Source: Saprospiraceae bacterium (lineage in GTDB: Bacteria; Bacteroidota; Bacteroidia; Chitinophagales; Saprospiraceae). Taken from it: a DNA stretch of 64,000 nucleotides. The notes beneath the pieces were generated by a model. That model was not told the origin of the DNA. It did no database searches and was given only the letters and a program-made list of their open reading frames with translations. Both the position numbers and the translations under genes were made by a program. Of the stretch, positions 55,287 through 64,000 are shown in pieces. The stretch covers positions 29,837 to 93,836 of the forward strand of contig JADJNW010000021.1 of assembly GCA_016714085.1 (NCBI GenBank). The letters run 5' to 3'. How positions within the stretch are numbered: position 1 is the stretch's first letter; every line of letters begins with the position of its first letter.

Positions 55287-55490
55287 AGCTTATCATTCAT
55301 TTCATCGGAACCCTCGAATTTTTCTTAACTATCATCGCCGCCCAAAGCAGTGGTAAGAGCCGTGTATTTCACACAACCTCAAAAATTGAGTTTTATCCTG
55401 AACTATTTTTACTGAAAAATTGTACTTTTGCACAGCTTTGTTTACGGAATGTTTACGGGATGCAAAGCAAGTGAAGCAAAAAACCTTACT

Positions 55491-55564
55491 GGTCCCATAG
55501 CTCAGTCGGTTAGAGCATCTGACTCATAATCAGAGGGTCCTTGGTTCGAGCCCAAGTGGGACCA
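55491..55564 (+). tRNA. tRNA with CAT anticodon (Met, possibly Ile2)
   Basis: A 74-base cloverleaf folds without mismatch: acceptor GGTCCCA/TGGGACC, D stem GCTC/GAGC, anticodon stem TCTGA/TCAGA with loop CTCATAA, T stem CTTGG/CCAAG with TTCGAGC loop. The discriminator A is followed by CCT, so CCA is not fully encoded. CAT occurs in elongator Met and in lysidine-modified Ile2; the two cannot be told apart safely here. It is not initiator Met, which has a different acceptor end and anticodon-stem G-C pairs. Confidence 0.95.
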
Positions 55565-55600
55565 CCTCCATATTCGATAAAATAGCTGATTCTCAGAGAT

Positions 55601-55872
55601 TTATTCTGTCTCCAGGTGCTGGCCTCTTAATCGGCGCATCGCATACTGTACTGCCAACAGTACCATCAACCCGATCAAATAGGAACTAATAAACATCAAC
55701 CATTCGTAATCATCTTTTCTCAGAGGCTCGCGCTTGGCTGCTAAGCCCCAAAGATTGACTAATCCTTTTTGACGAAAAATCGGGAAACCAAATTGGATGC
55801 GAGTAAGCCCGCCAGATAACCAACGGACAGGTTCAGCATTTCCTGGGAGAGGAAAATAGACAATTTTTTCAT
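55601..55872 (-). CDS. small two-helix membrane protein, one frameshift
   Basis: This gene is visible only when one base is added at a T5 run (55766-55770). The product is then 90 residues: MKKLSIFLSQEMLNLSVGYL with a hydrophobic helix (VGYLAGLLASNLVSRFF), a basic loop (AAKREPLRKDDYEW) and a second helix (LMFISSYLIGLMVLLAVQY), ending MRRLRGQHLETE. The continuous composition on both sides of the break and clean start and stop support it. No family recognised. Confidence 0.65.
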
Positions 55873-55962
55873 GAATATCGCCTAATTAATTTGAAGCCGA
55901 AATTAATGAAATTTTGATCACAATAGATCAAGAATATTATGATATAATACCTTCTCGACAGG

Positions 55963-56800
55963 CTATGGCAATTCGATATCCTTTAAAGCGAAGGGAATTT
56001 TTTTGATTGCACCGCTGGTTTCCACTAGTACGGTCATTTTCCACTTGGGGCTGGGTGGGGCGCTAAACATATAAGATTTGAGTGTGCCGCCGCTGGTGAA
56101 ACTTCCATTACTATCTATTGCCTTGCCATTTTCATCTTCAAATTTTACATCTACGAGTTTTTCAACATCTCCATCCAATAAGAAAGTAAGTTGATTTTCA
56201 TCTTCTCCCATATAGGCAAATCCTTCGAGTGCTTCCAATAGCATTTTGCTACCTGACGACTGGCTTCGGGTAGTTTTTAAGTTCAGCTTCGGTCTTGTCT
56301 TTATTGGCTTTGTGGAAATTCTTCGTAGGCTTTTTATCCAAATAAACTATTTTAAGTGGCGCTTTGGCTGGCAGGAGATTGGTATTGGGCTTGCTTTGGA
56401 AGTTGGCGACTTTGAGTACCGCGCCGTTAGCCTCGGTTGGATTGAAGAGCGTGATTTCTCCAGCCATATCCTTGATGACTGTTGCCTTACGGCTGGTATT
56501 ATTCATGCGAATGGTAAGATTGACGAAATTTTCTTCGATTTCATCATAATCAAAACGCAGTTCATCTTCATCTATCAGATCGATGCCTTGATCGTCCGTA
56601 GCTTTTGTTAATCCGCTGACTTTCACATACTTGTATTTGCGCACTTCTTCACCCGAAATTCTTAGTTCTACTTCCAGGCGATTGCCAAAGTAACTATCGC
56701 CAGTGGAGCGCGCTTCATCTACTTTACCGACCGAAATTTTTTGAGCAAACAAAGCATTGGCAAGCAATAATAGAATAAGACAGGAAAGTTGATTTTTCAT
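55963..56800 (-). CDS. hypothetical secreted protein, two frame breaks
   Basis: About 279 residues when restored. A signal peptide (CLILLLLANALFAQ) precedes a beta-rich mature protein. Breaks near 56249-56280: adding a C in YPEASRQ and an A in VAKMLLEALEGF joins the two parts as PEASRQVAKMLLEALEG. Both are homopolymer losses. Sequence such as VGKVDEARSTGDSYFGNRLEVELRISGEEV suggests an extracytoplasmic beta-sandwich. No family known to me. It is divergent from the 45-aa membrane protein with FNR-like sites between. Confidence 0.7.
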
Positions 56801-56883
56801 GGTGGTTCGATTTCTGAGTATTAATTTGGTTTTACCTCCTAAAATTATAGAAATTACTGAAAATCGAAGGAGAAATTTTTTAC

Positions 56884-56949
56884 TGATAAAATCACCAAGG
56901 CATTTTTGACGAAAGTCATAAAGCTTGACAGAGAGGAGTTTGTAATTTG
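56884..56949 (+). promoter_or_regulatory. degenerate pair of FNR-like boxes before the 45-aa protein
   Basis: TGAT-AAA-ATCA at 56884-56894 (spacer one base short) and TGAC-GAAA-GTCA at 56907-56918. TAATTTG at 56943-56949, one base short of TAnnTTTG, starts 30.5 bases from the centre of the near box, as at other loci. The spacing between boxes is 12 rather than 10. Confidence 0.5.
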
Positions 56950-56973
56950 AGCGTTCACTAAAACCCTTTTGCT

Positions 56974-57110
56974 ATGTTTCTCATCAATTGGTTTCAGGCA
57001 AATGCTTTAATGATTTTCACAACGCTTGTTTTGATTGGCATCCCGGCGGTCATTATGCTTATGGTTTTCACCAAAAATCAAATACAAATAAAGAAGAGAA
57101 AGTCGAATAG
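56974..57110 (+). CDS. 45-residue membrane protein, one frameshift
   Basis: From ATG 56974 the reading is MFLINWFQANALMIFTTLVL with one hydrophobic helix (about 11-33) and a basic tail (TKNQIQI). Adding one A in an A3 run gives KEEKVE and a stop at 57108-57110, a tidy end before the convergent aldolase; without it the frame runs on into aldolase antisense. The promoter with FNR-like boxes lies 25 bases upstream. Small single-helix proteins under such control often accompany respiratory enzymes, but this is inference. Confidence 0.55.
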
Positions 57111-57126
57111 CGCGTGCATTTTGATC

Positions 57127-57871
57127 CTATTGCGGGGACTTTCCAATGGTCTCAAGTATTTGCTTTGCACGCCCCAACACCATGGCGCTATCCGTACCAA
57201 TGGCAACAAAACCGCAGCCATCCGCTATTTCTTTGGGTGTGGCTTTACATTCATTACAAAAATGCCAAAAGGAATTTTTGTTTCTTTACATTTTAATTTC
57301 ACTTTATTAATTTCTGCCTGCACCAAAGGATGGGTCACTTCACCCAATAAATTCATGCTTCCTGAAAGGTCGTAAGGCCCAATCAATACGCCATCAATTC
57401 CGGGCACTTTTAATATGGTATCCAGATTTTGTACAGCGATAATATCTTCGATTTGAATAATTATAGTGGTCTCATTATTAGCATTTTGCACGTATTCGCT
57501 GAAATAATGCCCATAACCTTGCGCGCGCGCTGCCCCTACGCTGCGCTGTCCTTTCGGTTGGTACTTGGCGGCTTGTATCATTTGCATAGCTTCCTCTGCT
57601 GTATTGACATGAGGCACGATGATGCCGTCGCAGCCAATGTCCAAAACTTTTTGATCCAAATCGGCGCATTCTCAGGCACACGCACTAAAGTATGGCACCT
57701 CCCGGCTATAGCCTGACAAAGTCTTTGAACGGATGCAATAGAAAGATTGCCATGCTCCATATCCAAAAAGAGCCAGTCGAAGCCAGCTAAAGCAAGGATT
57801 TCGACTACTTCGCCAAAGTGCCAATCAAAGCTTTGCATATTTGAAAGACTGGAGATAAAAGATTGATTCAT
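57127..57871 (-). CDS. HpcH/HpaI family aldolase, frameshifted
   Basis: About 249 residues when restored. A class II metal-dependent aldolase of the HpcH/HpaI type, which cleaves 2-keto-3-deoxy acids to pyruvate and an aldehyde. Marks: FDWLFLDMEHGNLS, the Arg of LVRVPEN, CDGIIVPHVNTAEEA (metal and substrate loop), RSVGAARAQGYG and IDGVLIGPYDLSGSM. Breaks near 57240 (an A run before ATPKEIADGCG) and near 57665 (ENAADLDQKVLD) are single missing bases. I prefer the ATG at 57871 (MNQSFISSL), since the ATG at 57898 falls in the FNR-like box. Confidence 0.82.
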
Positions 57872-57885
57872 AAGGAATTGATCTT

Positions 57886-57950
57886 TGATAAAAGTCATTA
57901 AACTATGTGATTATCATCACAAAATAAGGATTTGTAATGGTTTTACTTTG
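57886..57950 (+). promoter_or_regulatory. paired FNR/CRP-like boxes of the SQR gene
   Basis: TGAT-AAAA-GTCA at 57886-57897 and TGAT-TATC-ATCA at 57908-57919 are separated by exactly 10 bases. TACTTTG at 57944-57950, one base short of TAnnTTTG, begins about 30 bases from the centre of the near box. It is also upstream of the divergent aldolase. Confidence 0.7.
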
Positions 57951-57952
57951 TA

Positions 57953-59270
57953 ATGAATTCCCCCAAATATCCTTTGAAAATGCCAATGATTTAAAACGAA
58001 AATTGCCACCAGCAGCAAAAGCAACACCATCAAATCGTCATTATAGGCGCCGGAACAGCAGGGATAACCGTTGCAGCGCACTATTGCCGTAAAGATAAAC
58101 ATTTAGATATCACATTATGATCCTGCCAAAGAAACATTATTACCAACCTGCCTGGACGCTTGTAGGCGCAGGTACTTTGATTTTGATGCTACCGAACGCG
58201 ATATGAAGGATTTGATTCCTCGTCGTGCCAAGTGGATCAAGGATTACGTAGAAACAGTTGATCCTGATAATAATAAAGTTATTACGCGTGATGGATCGGA
58301 AATTACCTACGATTATTTAGTTGCTTGCCCAGGCGTACAAATGGATATAGATGCGCTGTCTGGCTTGCGGGAAGCATTGGAAACAGACAGTGTATGCAGC
58401 AACTACACCGATCCTAAGCATACCTGGAAGGTTTTGCAAAATTTCAAAGGTGGAAATGCGATTTTCACGCAACCTGCTACCGCTATCAAATGCGGCGGCG
58501 CGCCTCAGAAAATAATGTATCTGGCAGAAGAATATTTCCATAAGAGTGGCGTAAGCGATAAAACAAAAGTCGCTTTTGTGACGCTGGGTTCGGTGATTTT
58601 GGTGGGGACGCTTTCAAACAAACTTTGATGGAAATTGTGGATCGGAAAAATTCAACTGCGCTTTTTCCACAAATCACCAGAATTGACCCTATAAATAAAA
58701 TAGCTTACTTCACGATCGCCGCTCTGCGGACGAACCGGATAAATTGTATTATCATAAAGAGGACTTGGGCGAGAAGGTTATCAGAAACCGAAGTAGCGAT
58801 TCCTTATGATTTCTTGCACTTGGCGCCGCCGCAATCTGCTCCTGATTTTATTAAAAAGTCTAAGCTTGTATATCAGGAAGGCCTCCCAGATAAAGGTTGG
58901 ATAATGTGGATATCAATACTTACAACATAAGGTTTATCCTAATGTCTTTTCCTTAGGCGATGCTGCGCATTACCGACAGCAAACCGGCGTGCCTATTCGC
59001 AAGCAAGCACCAGTAGTAGTCGAAAACCTGTTCTATATGATGCACCATGCTCCCAAGCCGAGCCAGTTACACAGGTTATTCCTCTTGTCCTATTGTGACC
59101 GGCTACGGCAAAATGCTTTTGGCAGAATTTAAATACGATAACATAAGAGATAGCGATCCACTTATCTCGAAATTTGTGGATACCTCAAAGAGCAATACAG
59201 TATGTGGCTGCTGAAGAAATATGGATTACCTTTTATGTATTGGAATCTGATGCTCAAGGGTAAAGCTTGA
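57953..59270 (+). CDS. sulfide:quinone oxidoreductase-like flavoprotein, several frameshifts
   Basis: The pieces join to an FAD oxidoreductase of about 420-430 residues of the SQR/NDH-2 group, which oxidises sulfide to persulfide and reduces quinone. Seen in order: IVIIGAGTAGITVAAHY (FAD), YDYLVACPGVQ, the Cys region FTQPATAIKCGGAPQKIMYLAEEY, YDFLHLAPPQSAPDFIKKS, FSLGDAA, RKQAPVVVENL and the C-terminal helix WLLKKYGLPFMYWNLML, which binds membrane in SQR. Several indels break it, so the exact start is unclear: ATG 57953 meets an early TAA. The paired FNR-like boxes upstream match those of the persulfide dioxygenase at 46708, so the two probably act together. Confidence 0.8.
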
Positions 59271-59283
59271 TTTTAAACGGCTT

Positions 59284-59760
59284 TTATGGTAATATCGATC
59301 TGCTAAAAAAAGATAGTGGTAAACCAACAAACAATATTAATATCGATGCACCTATGATGGCGGGAACGAGATTGAACTCCCCTTTAGGCGTATTCGTGAA
59401 AGGAAGCACAACGAGATTCATCACCAACCAAATGAGGATGCCGTAGCTTATTCCATTGATAATCTTATTTTTAGAGATTCGACATAGGATTGGATATGTC
59501 AGAAAAAATAATGCTGCCCAAAAAGTAGCAATCAAGAAGTGAAAAAGTAGTCCTAGTGCTGCCATTTCTGCGCCGCCGATAAACGCCGCTCGCCCGTACA
59601 TTCCGCTGGCAATAAACTTGAGTACGCGCTCAGGGCTTGTGCCTGAGGCCAAGTAAGCATTCGCAAAGGCAGCTAGTATATCCAAAACGCCAGCAACCAA
59701 GCCAGCTTTGAGGATATGCACGAACAAATTCCAAATTTTGGAGGATTGTTTGGCGGTCAT
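59284..59760 (-). CDS. hypothetical membrane protein
   Basis: A 158-residue protein with four hydrophobic segments (about 12-35, 65-90, 98-125 and 130-150), including GLVAGVLDILAAFANAYL and FHFLIATFWAALFFLTYPIL. It resembles conserved four-helix inner-membrane proteins of unknown role (YagU/DUF1440-like in general form, not certain). It ends 13 bases from the SQR gene, convergent with it. Confidence 0.72.
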   Translation of the reverse strand: MTAKQSSKIWNLFVHILKAGLVAGVLDILAAFANAYLASGTSPERVLKFIASGMYGRAAFIGGAEMAALGLLFHFLIATFWAALFFLTYPILCRISKNKIINGISYGILIWLVMNLVVLPFTNTPKGEFNLVPAIIGASILILFVGLPLSFFSRSILP

Positions 59761-59777
59761 TTTAGGTGTTTATTATA

Positions 59778-60332
59778 TTAGAAATTTATTACCTCTTTTC
59801 TGATGCATTTTTTCACTGGTTCGTTGCTGGTTCCTCTACATTTCCAGCAATCCATATACACCGAGCAATAACAGATTTCCACCTCAAAATTATTTCTTCG
59901 CAGTACACTATCTACTTTCGATGCCCATTCGAGGTTGGGGATTGTAAACATCTTGATTTTTTCGCCAGGAGCTAATACCCTGCTCTCCACGGTTGAGGTA
60001 TAGTATTCAAAATTGCTATGTCCTACAGCCATTGTAAAGAGTTCATCAATGGAATTGACGCTTTTCCCTTTAAATTGAACATTTACTGACTGCACAGCTG
60101 CAGGGCCAATGCCTTTATTTTCTACCTGCAAATACCCTCCAAATTCTTCGGTACAACAAGAAGGAAGCCATTCCAGGCAAGGCCACACCGCTACGTGTTG
60201 TTGCTCCCGCATCAAATTGGTCTGGTAAATAAAAATCAGTAATGTAATAATACTCACTGCATTCGCAGAAAGCGCAACAATCATTTCTTTAGAAAATCTC
60301 CAGGTAGATTTTGGCTTCGGTTCTTCTGGCAT
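59778..60332 (-). CDS. hypothetical single-pass membrane protein
   Basis: A 184-residue protein with one N-terminal hydrophobic helix (about 17-38, IVALSANAVSIITLLIFIY) after a short basic stretch, then a polar domain with several Cys (CLEWLPSCCTEEF, CYCSVYMDCWKCRG). The Cys pattern could bind metal or form disulfides. No family known to me. It follows the metalloprotease gene after a terminator, in the same direction. Confidence 0.65.
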   Translation of the reverse strand: MPEEPKPKSTWRFSKEMIVALSANAVSIITLLIFIYQTNLMREQQHVAVWPCLEWLPSCCTEEFGGYLQVENKGIGPAAVQSVNVQFKGKSVNSIDELFTMAVGHSNFEYYTSTVESRVLAPGEKIKMFTIPNLEWASKVDSVLRRNNFEVEICYCSVYMDCWKCRGTSNEPVKKCIRKEVINF

Positions 60333-60351
60333 TGGCTATAAAATTTGAATC

Positions 60352-60389
60352 GAAAATAAAAAAAATGGCATCTAGAAAACCTAAATGCC
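60352..60389 (-). terminator. terminator of the secreted metalloprotease gene
   Basis: TGGCATCTAG (60365-60374) and CTAAATGCCA (60380-60389) form a stem with one mismatch, and an A8 run on the plus strand gives a T8 tail on the minus strand. It lies about 30 bases past the metalloprotease stop. Confidence 0.85.
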
Positions 60390-60418
60390 AATTCATTTTT
60401 CTAAAAATCAGCAATTTA

Positions 60419-63400
60419 TCGCTGAATACTAACTTTTTGTGTAAACACTTCGCCTTCGCTGCGAAGGGTCAGGAAACATACCACTGGCAAAGCCAGAAGT
60501 ATTTAGATCCATTGAGTTTGCCTGACCGTAGCGCTGACGTAGCAATTCTTGCCCGTGTACATTGTACATACTTAGTATTAATCGGCCTTTTGGGGCTTTG
60601 CTTAGGCGAACATTCAACAGGTCGCTGGCAGGATTCGGGAACAACAATACATTACTTTCATTCAGAATTTCATTCGTACCAACGGTCGCATTTTCGTCAA
60701 TCTTTATATTGGCGCCCGTTGCGTAGCCAAAAGCCGCCAGTGCCATCTTGCACTACAAAAGCAAAGCCATCGTTGATGCTATCATCGCCATTATGGGTAT
60801 ATTTCAAGCGTAAGTTGTTGACATCCAATTGTGTAAAAGTATTTCCAACTTGTAAGTTTTACATTGTTCAATTTTAATATACCGTGCTGCGGCAAGGTGA
60901 CTAAAGTATAAATGAGTTCAGCAGGCGCATTATCACTATCTTGTATCTCTAATTCGTTGATTGTAAAAGTATTAGTCAAAGCCGGAGGCACGAATAAGGT
61001 GTCATTTTCACGATAAAAGGATTATTCGGAGAAAAGTACTACAAAACTCTACTCCCAACCTTCAAGCGCGCCGCCACCGCCAAAGCCCCCTGTTACTACT
61101 TTCACGCGCAGCGTCCAGGTGCCGGCAGTATTTTCGCCATTAAACGCTGAAAGCGCCTGCACAGGCCGCACCACCATTTTATCATCGGGCGGACAAATAA
61201 TGGCGGTAGGTGAATCGTCATCGAAACCAGTTTCAAGCTTAATCGTGTTCTGCCAATTTTGGTCGAAGAAATTTACTTCCGTTCCGGCAGGGCTAATAAG
61301 ACTGACGCGCAGGCTCTTTACAGGTTGATAATTCGCTTTGATCAAAGGAATATTGATGTCGCTGATAATGCCTTGGGTCGTCACATTCAAGGTTGAATTG
61401 ATCGTCGGCAAACCCGAGCCAGAAATGTTCACAGGCACATTAGTGCTTTGTGTTTGTTGGCATTGCACGGTGGCTGTGTGGAAAGCAAAAGGTTCTAAAA
61501 ATTGCCCGGTATCACCGCAATCCTCATTATATGGACGGATGCGCCAGAAGTATAACTGATTTTCTTCAAAAAAGATGGTCGGGGTAAAAAAAGTATCCTG
61601 GATGCCAAATGCAGAAGTAATCACTGTTGCTCCGAATGCAGGGCTGGTCGCCAATTCAAAATCGTGCCGGCGGTTGCTGTCACTTTGTTCCAGCGGAAAG
61701 TCGTGGAAAGGACGATGCCGCTTTGCCCATCGCTCGGCGTCAGCATTTTGATGCCGAAAAATCATTAGAAATAGTCGAGAATGAGACAGGAATGCTAATG
61801 CTTTGGCCGCCGCTGGTTGTGACCTTCACTTGGATATTAAAAATACCTTCTATTTGTTTGGTGAAATTGATTGTTAAAACCGCACCTTCAGATGGAAGAA
61901 TGCTTGTTTTGGAAAGTGAAATTTGCACGTCATCAGGTAGAGTATCAATAATTTCTAATGAAATCGGACTATTAAAACCAAGAAATGCCTGGCTGGAAAT
62001 ATTGAATTGAAGCGGCGCAGGTAAACAATGCTTTTGAACGGTACGCGGCGCTACATTCCCGTATAAGCAGCTTGCGTTGCTGCCTGAATCTGGAAATTTT
62101 GATTGGAAATATCGAAGAAGATATTGTCTGCTGCTTCCACGCGGATGCGCGCGGTGACGCTCATCACAGCAGGCACGGGTACCATCGCAGAACCATTATT
62201 TGGCGCAGCTTCTACCAGGGTAATCGGATAAGTCAGGCCGCCATCCAAGGATAGCTTGATATTCACACTTTGGCAATTGACCAGATTGTTTATTGGTTTT
62301 GGCTCATCCCAACGCACTTGCGCGTAGCTGCCTGCGCTGTCCATTTTACGGTATCTTCATTTGGATGCAGCGCTGAAAGCCGCCTGCTGATGAGGTAGAA
62401 CGGAATTTCGCTTGTTGCCAAACGGAAACACCTGATCAAGATGATTGTCGCGCACCGTGCAACGGAAGGTCAGATTGCGATCATAGGTGGTAGCACCTCT
62501 ACATTCGTGAAGTATTATTTATAATATTTTGAATCTTTGGGAAGACGCGCGTTGGCGAAGCTATTGGTGCAAAACTACGGAAAGAAGCGCAGATCGCCGT
62601 TGGGGCTTCCCCTATTGCGCTGAGCGCCCAAGATCAAATTGTTCCCAGCAATAAGTCAGCATATCCTCATTTTCATCGGTAGCGGTAGCTGTTAACTCAA
62701 AAGGCGTACTAATCGGAATATAAAAATTAAAAGGATAATCCAACGTTACTTCCCGGTTCATTATTATCGGTTTGTAATTTCGTAGCGCAACCAGCGCCAG
62801 TGCCTGTTCGGCTGGCGAAGAAATAATAATCTCTTCCAGGGATTTGGTGGGGAAATAGCTATCCGCATACCTTGGAAATTCTGGTCGCCACAGGCATTGC
62901 TGTAAGACATAATCGTACTGCCCGCACCGGGTTCATACGCGAGGCGCTTGCGAGAGTTGCCCTTCACTGCGGGACAATTGCTCCAGGTATGCTGCGCCGA
63001 GAACTGATGACCCCATTTCGTGTGTGAAAACCTTCGATAACAGAAGTACCCAAATTGAAAAACAAGATGCGCCAAGGCCTGGTTACCATTATTCCCAGTG
63101 TTATTTGCAAACACGCCCACCGTAACGCCCACCACGCCTGACCGCCAGCCAAGCGATAAATCCATGTCCCACATCATAATTTATCGATACCAATATTGGC
63201 TTGAGAATTGCCGGCACTTGCCCGTAACTATCAGAAATGCGGAGCCATCTTGGAAAGGATCTGTAGCTGTATTCAAAAAAAGACATTAACCGTATTATCA
63301 TTGGCATCAATCTAATTGGCACATCTTTTTCAAAAACTCCATTGCAACATTCAGAATATTACGAAACCATCCATCACTCAAACTTTGGTCGTAGCGCCAA

Positions 63401-64000
63401 AACGCTGCGCGAATTCGCCAGACGCTCAGCCACCGCCAGCCGATACCCATGCAAAACAACCGGCACACCGCTGCGAGGCTGCAAGGTTGCTGATCTAATG
63501 TTATAGGCTCATTATCAGACTCTTGTGTTTGATTATGCGCCGTCGGTTACGCCGCTAGGTTGATTTGCATCATCATCTTGAATAGCACCACGAGTATAAT
63601 ATGCTTGACAATATTGGGTTTGATTCCTTAAAAGCGGATCGAGGATAAATGTTGCCTTGAGGCGACTGAATGGAAGCATGAAACCCGCGACCAGTAAAAA
63701 AAGCGCACGGTAGCCAAGCGATTGCTGACAGCTACCCTTTATAAGTTTTGATATGGGGATAGCGTGCCGCCAATTCCGATTCCATAATCGGAGATTCCAC
63801 GATCTCAAAAGGTCTCCAATGTACCATCGGGCAAAGGGCGTCATTAAAAGCGGATTTTGTGCTGCCTGGCGTGTAAATTCATCGGCGCCTGCCGCAAAAT
63901 ATTAGTAAATCCTTCCAAATCAAGCGCCAAAGCTCGATTACTGCGTCGCTTTGATGTCTTTGCTGGCTTCTTGGGAGTGCTAAATTACTTTCGTAAATAT
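60419..64000 (-). CDS. secreted reprolysin-like metalloprotease with P domain and T9SS tail; 5' end outside window
   Basis: Many short minus-strand frames join into one long protein (over 1150 residues) cut off at the right edge. From the N-terminal side: propeptide-like GTLETFEIVESPIM (about 63800), a zinc metalloprotease region with NYDVGHGF and THEMGHQFSAQHTW (about 63010) plus AGSTIMSYSNACG, fibronectin-like repeats (SVNIKLSLDGGLTYPITL), a proprotein-convertase P domain (about 61050-61450) and a type IX sorting domain (NVLLFPNPASDLLNV to VFTQKVSIQR). Indels occur every few hundred bases, so gene limits are approximate. Secreted proteases of this kind are common in T9SS bacteria. Confidence 0.75.

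Noticed and set aside
54307..55474. Several plus-strand frames between 54.3 and 55.5 kb
   Set aside because: They overlap a well-supported minus-strand gene or the repeat array and have no coding features.
60419..64000. Several small separate genes on both strands at the right end
   Set aside because: Minus-strand pieces assemble in order into one metalloprotease with P domain and sorting tail. Plus-strand frames show no domains.

Overview
The window looks like a chromosomal segment of a Bacteroidota member of the Saprospiria type (Haliscomenobacter/Lewinella-like). The evidence is a type IX secretion sorting domain at the right end, LytTR/LytS two-component genes, TonB, Bacteroidota-style -7 boxes (TAnnTTTG), few Shine-Dalgarno sequences, and an iodotyrosine-deiodinase-like nitroreductase. 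These are my inferences from sequence and family knowledge; no database was searched. No phage, IS element, CRISPR array or rRNA was seen.

Layout. 0-6.6 kb: a helical protein of unknown function, a CDF cation pump, a two-subunit molybdenum hydroxylase (IorA/IorB type) and two small membrane or secreted proteins. 6.6-13 kb: ridA-uvrA, exonuclease III, a GNAT and a beta-barrel protein. 12.6-23 kb: a CBS plus universal-stress-protein operon, a flippase-like protein, a GlsB/YeaQ protein with a VWA protein, tsaB, an RND exporter, queG and tonB. 23-29 kb: a ferredoxin reductase, SDR, GH109-type oxidoreductase, IYD-like nitroreductase, NRDE protein and ATP-grasp enzyme. 29-32 kb: the methionine salvage cluster mtnB-mtnD-mtnC, with mtnD carrying three in-frame stops. 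32-41 kb: a zincin, DUF819 transporter, LytTR/LytS pair, Tat-tagged aminotransferase, patatin and sodium symporter. 41-46 kb: clpB, a membrane AraC regulator and a hydrolase. 46.7-51 kb: a sulfur cluster of two persulfide-dioxygenase/rhodanese fusions, a rhodanese and a heme lipoprotein. 51-54.2 kb: two small EAD11-like proteins overlapping an ABC ATPase and its membrane partner. 54-64 kb: a tRNA, small membrane proteins, an aldolase, sulfide:quinone oxidoreductase and a large secreted metalloprotease that runs off the window.

The most interesting patterns are these. (1) Pairs of FNR/CRP-like boxes, TGAT-N4-(A/G)TCA, separated by exactly 10 bp, lie in front of the CBS-USP operon, between queG and tonB, in front of the first persulfide dioxygenase and in front of SQR. 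A single box precedes the rhodanese and a degenerate pair precedes a 45-aa membrane protein. At five of these loci a -7-like element starts about 30 bp from the box centre, which suggests one energy/sulfur regulon. (2) Three unrelated intergenic arrays keep a 21-bp register; each has its own core and each starts about 204-219 bp upstream of a start codon. (3) The EAD-like/ABC operon is a candidate undescribed conflict or signalling system. (4) Several gene gaps are imperfect palindromes built from reiterated short words.

Data quality. At least a dozen genes are broken by single-base changes, mostly one base missing from a homopolymer, and breaks become dense beyond 57 kb. I read most as assembly or sequencing errors and annotate those genes at their restored full extent. 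The three mtnD stops are not of this type.
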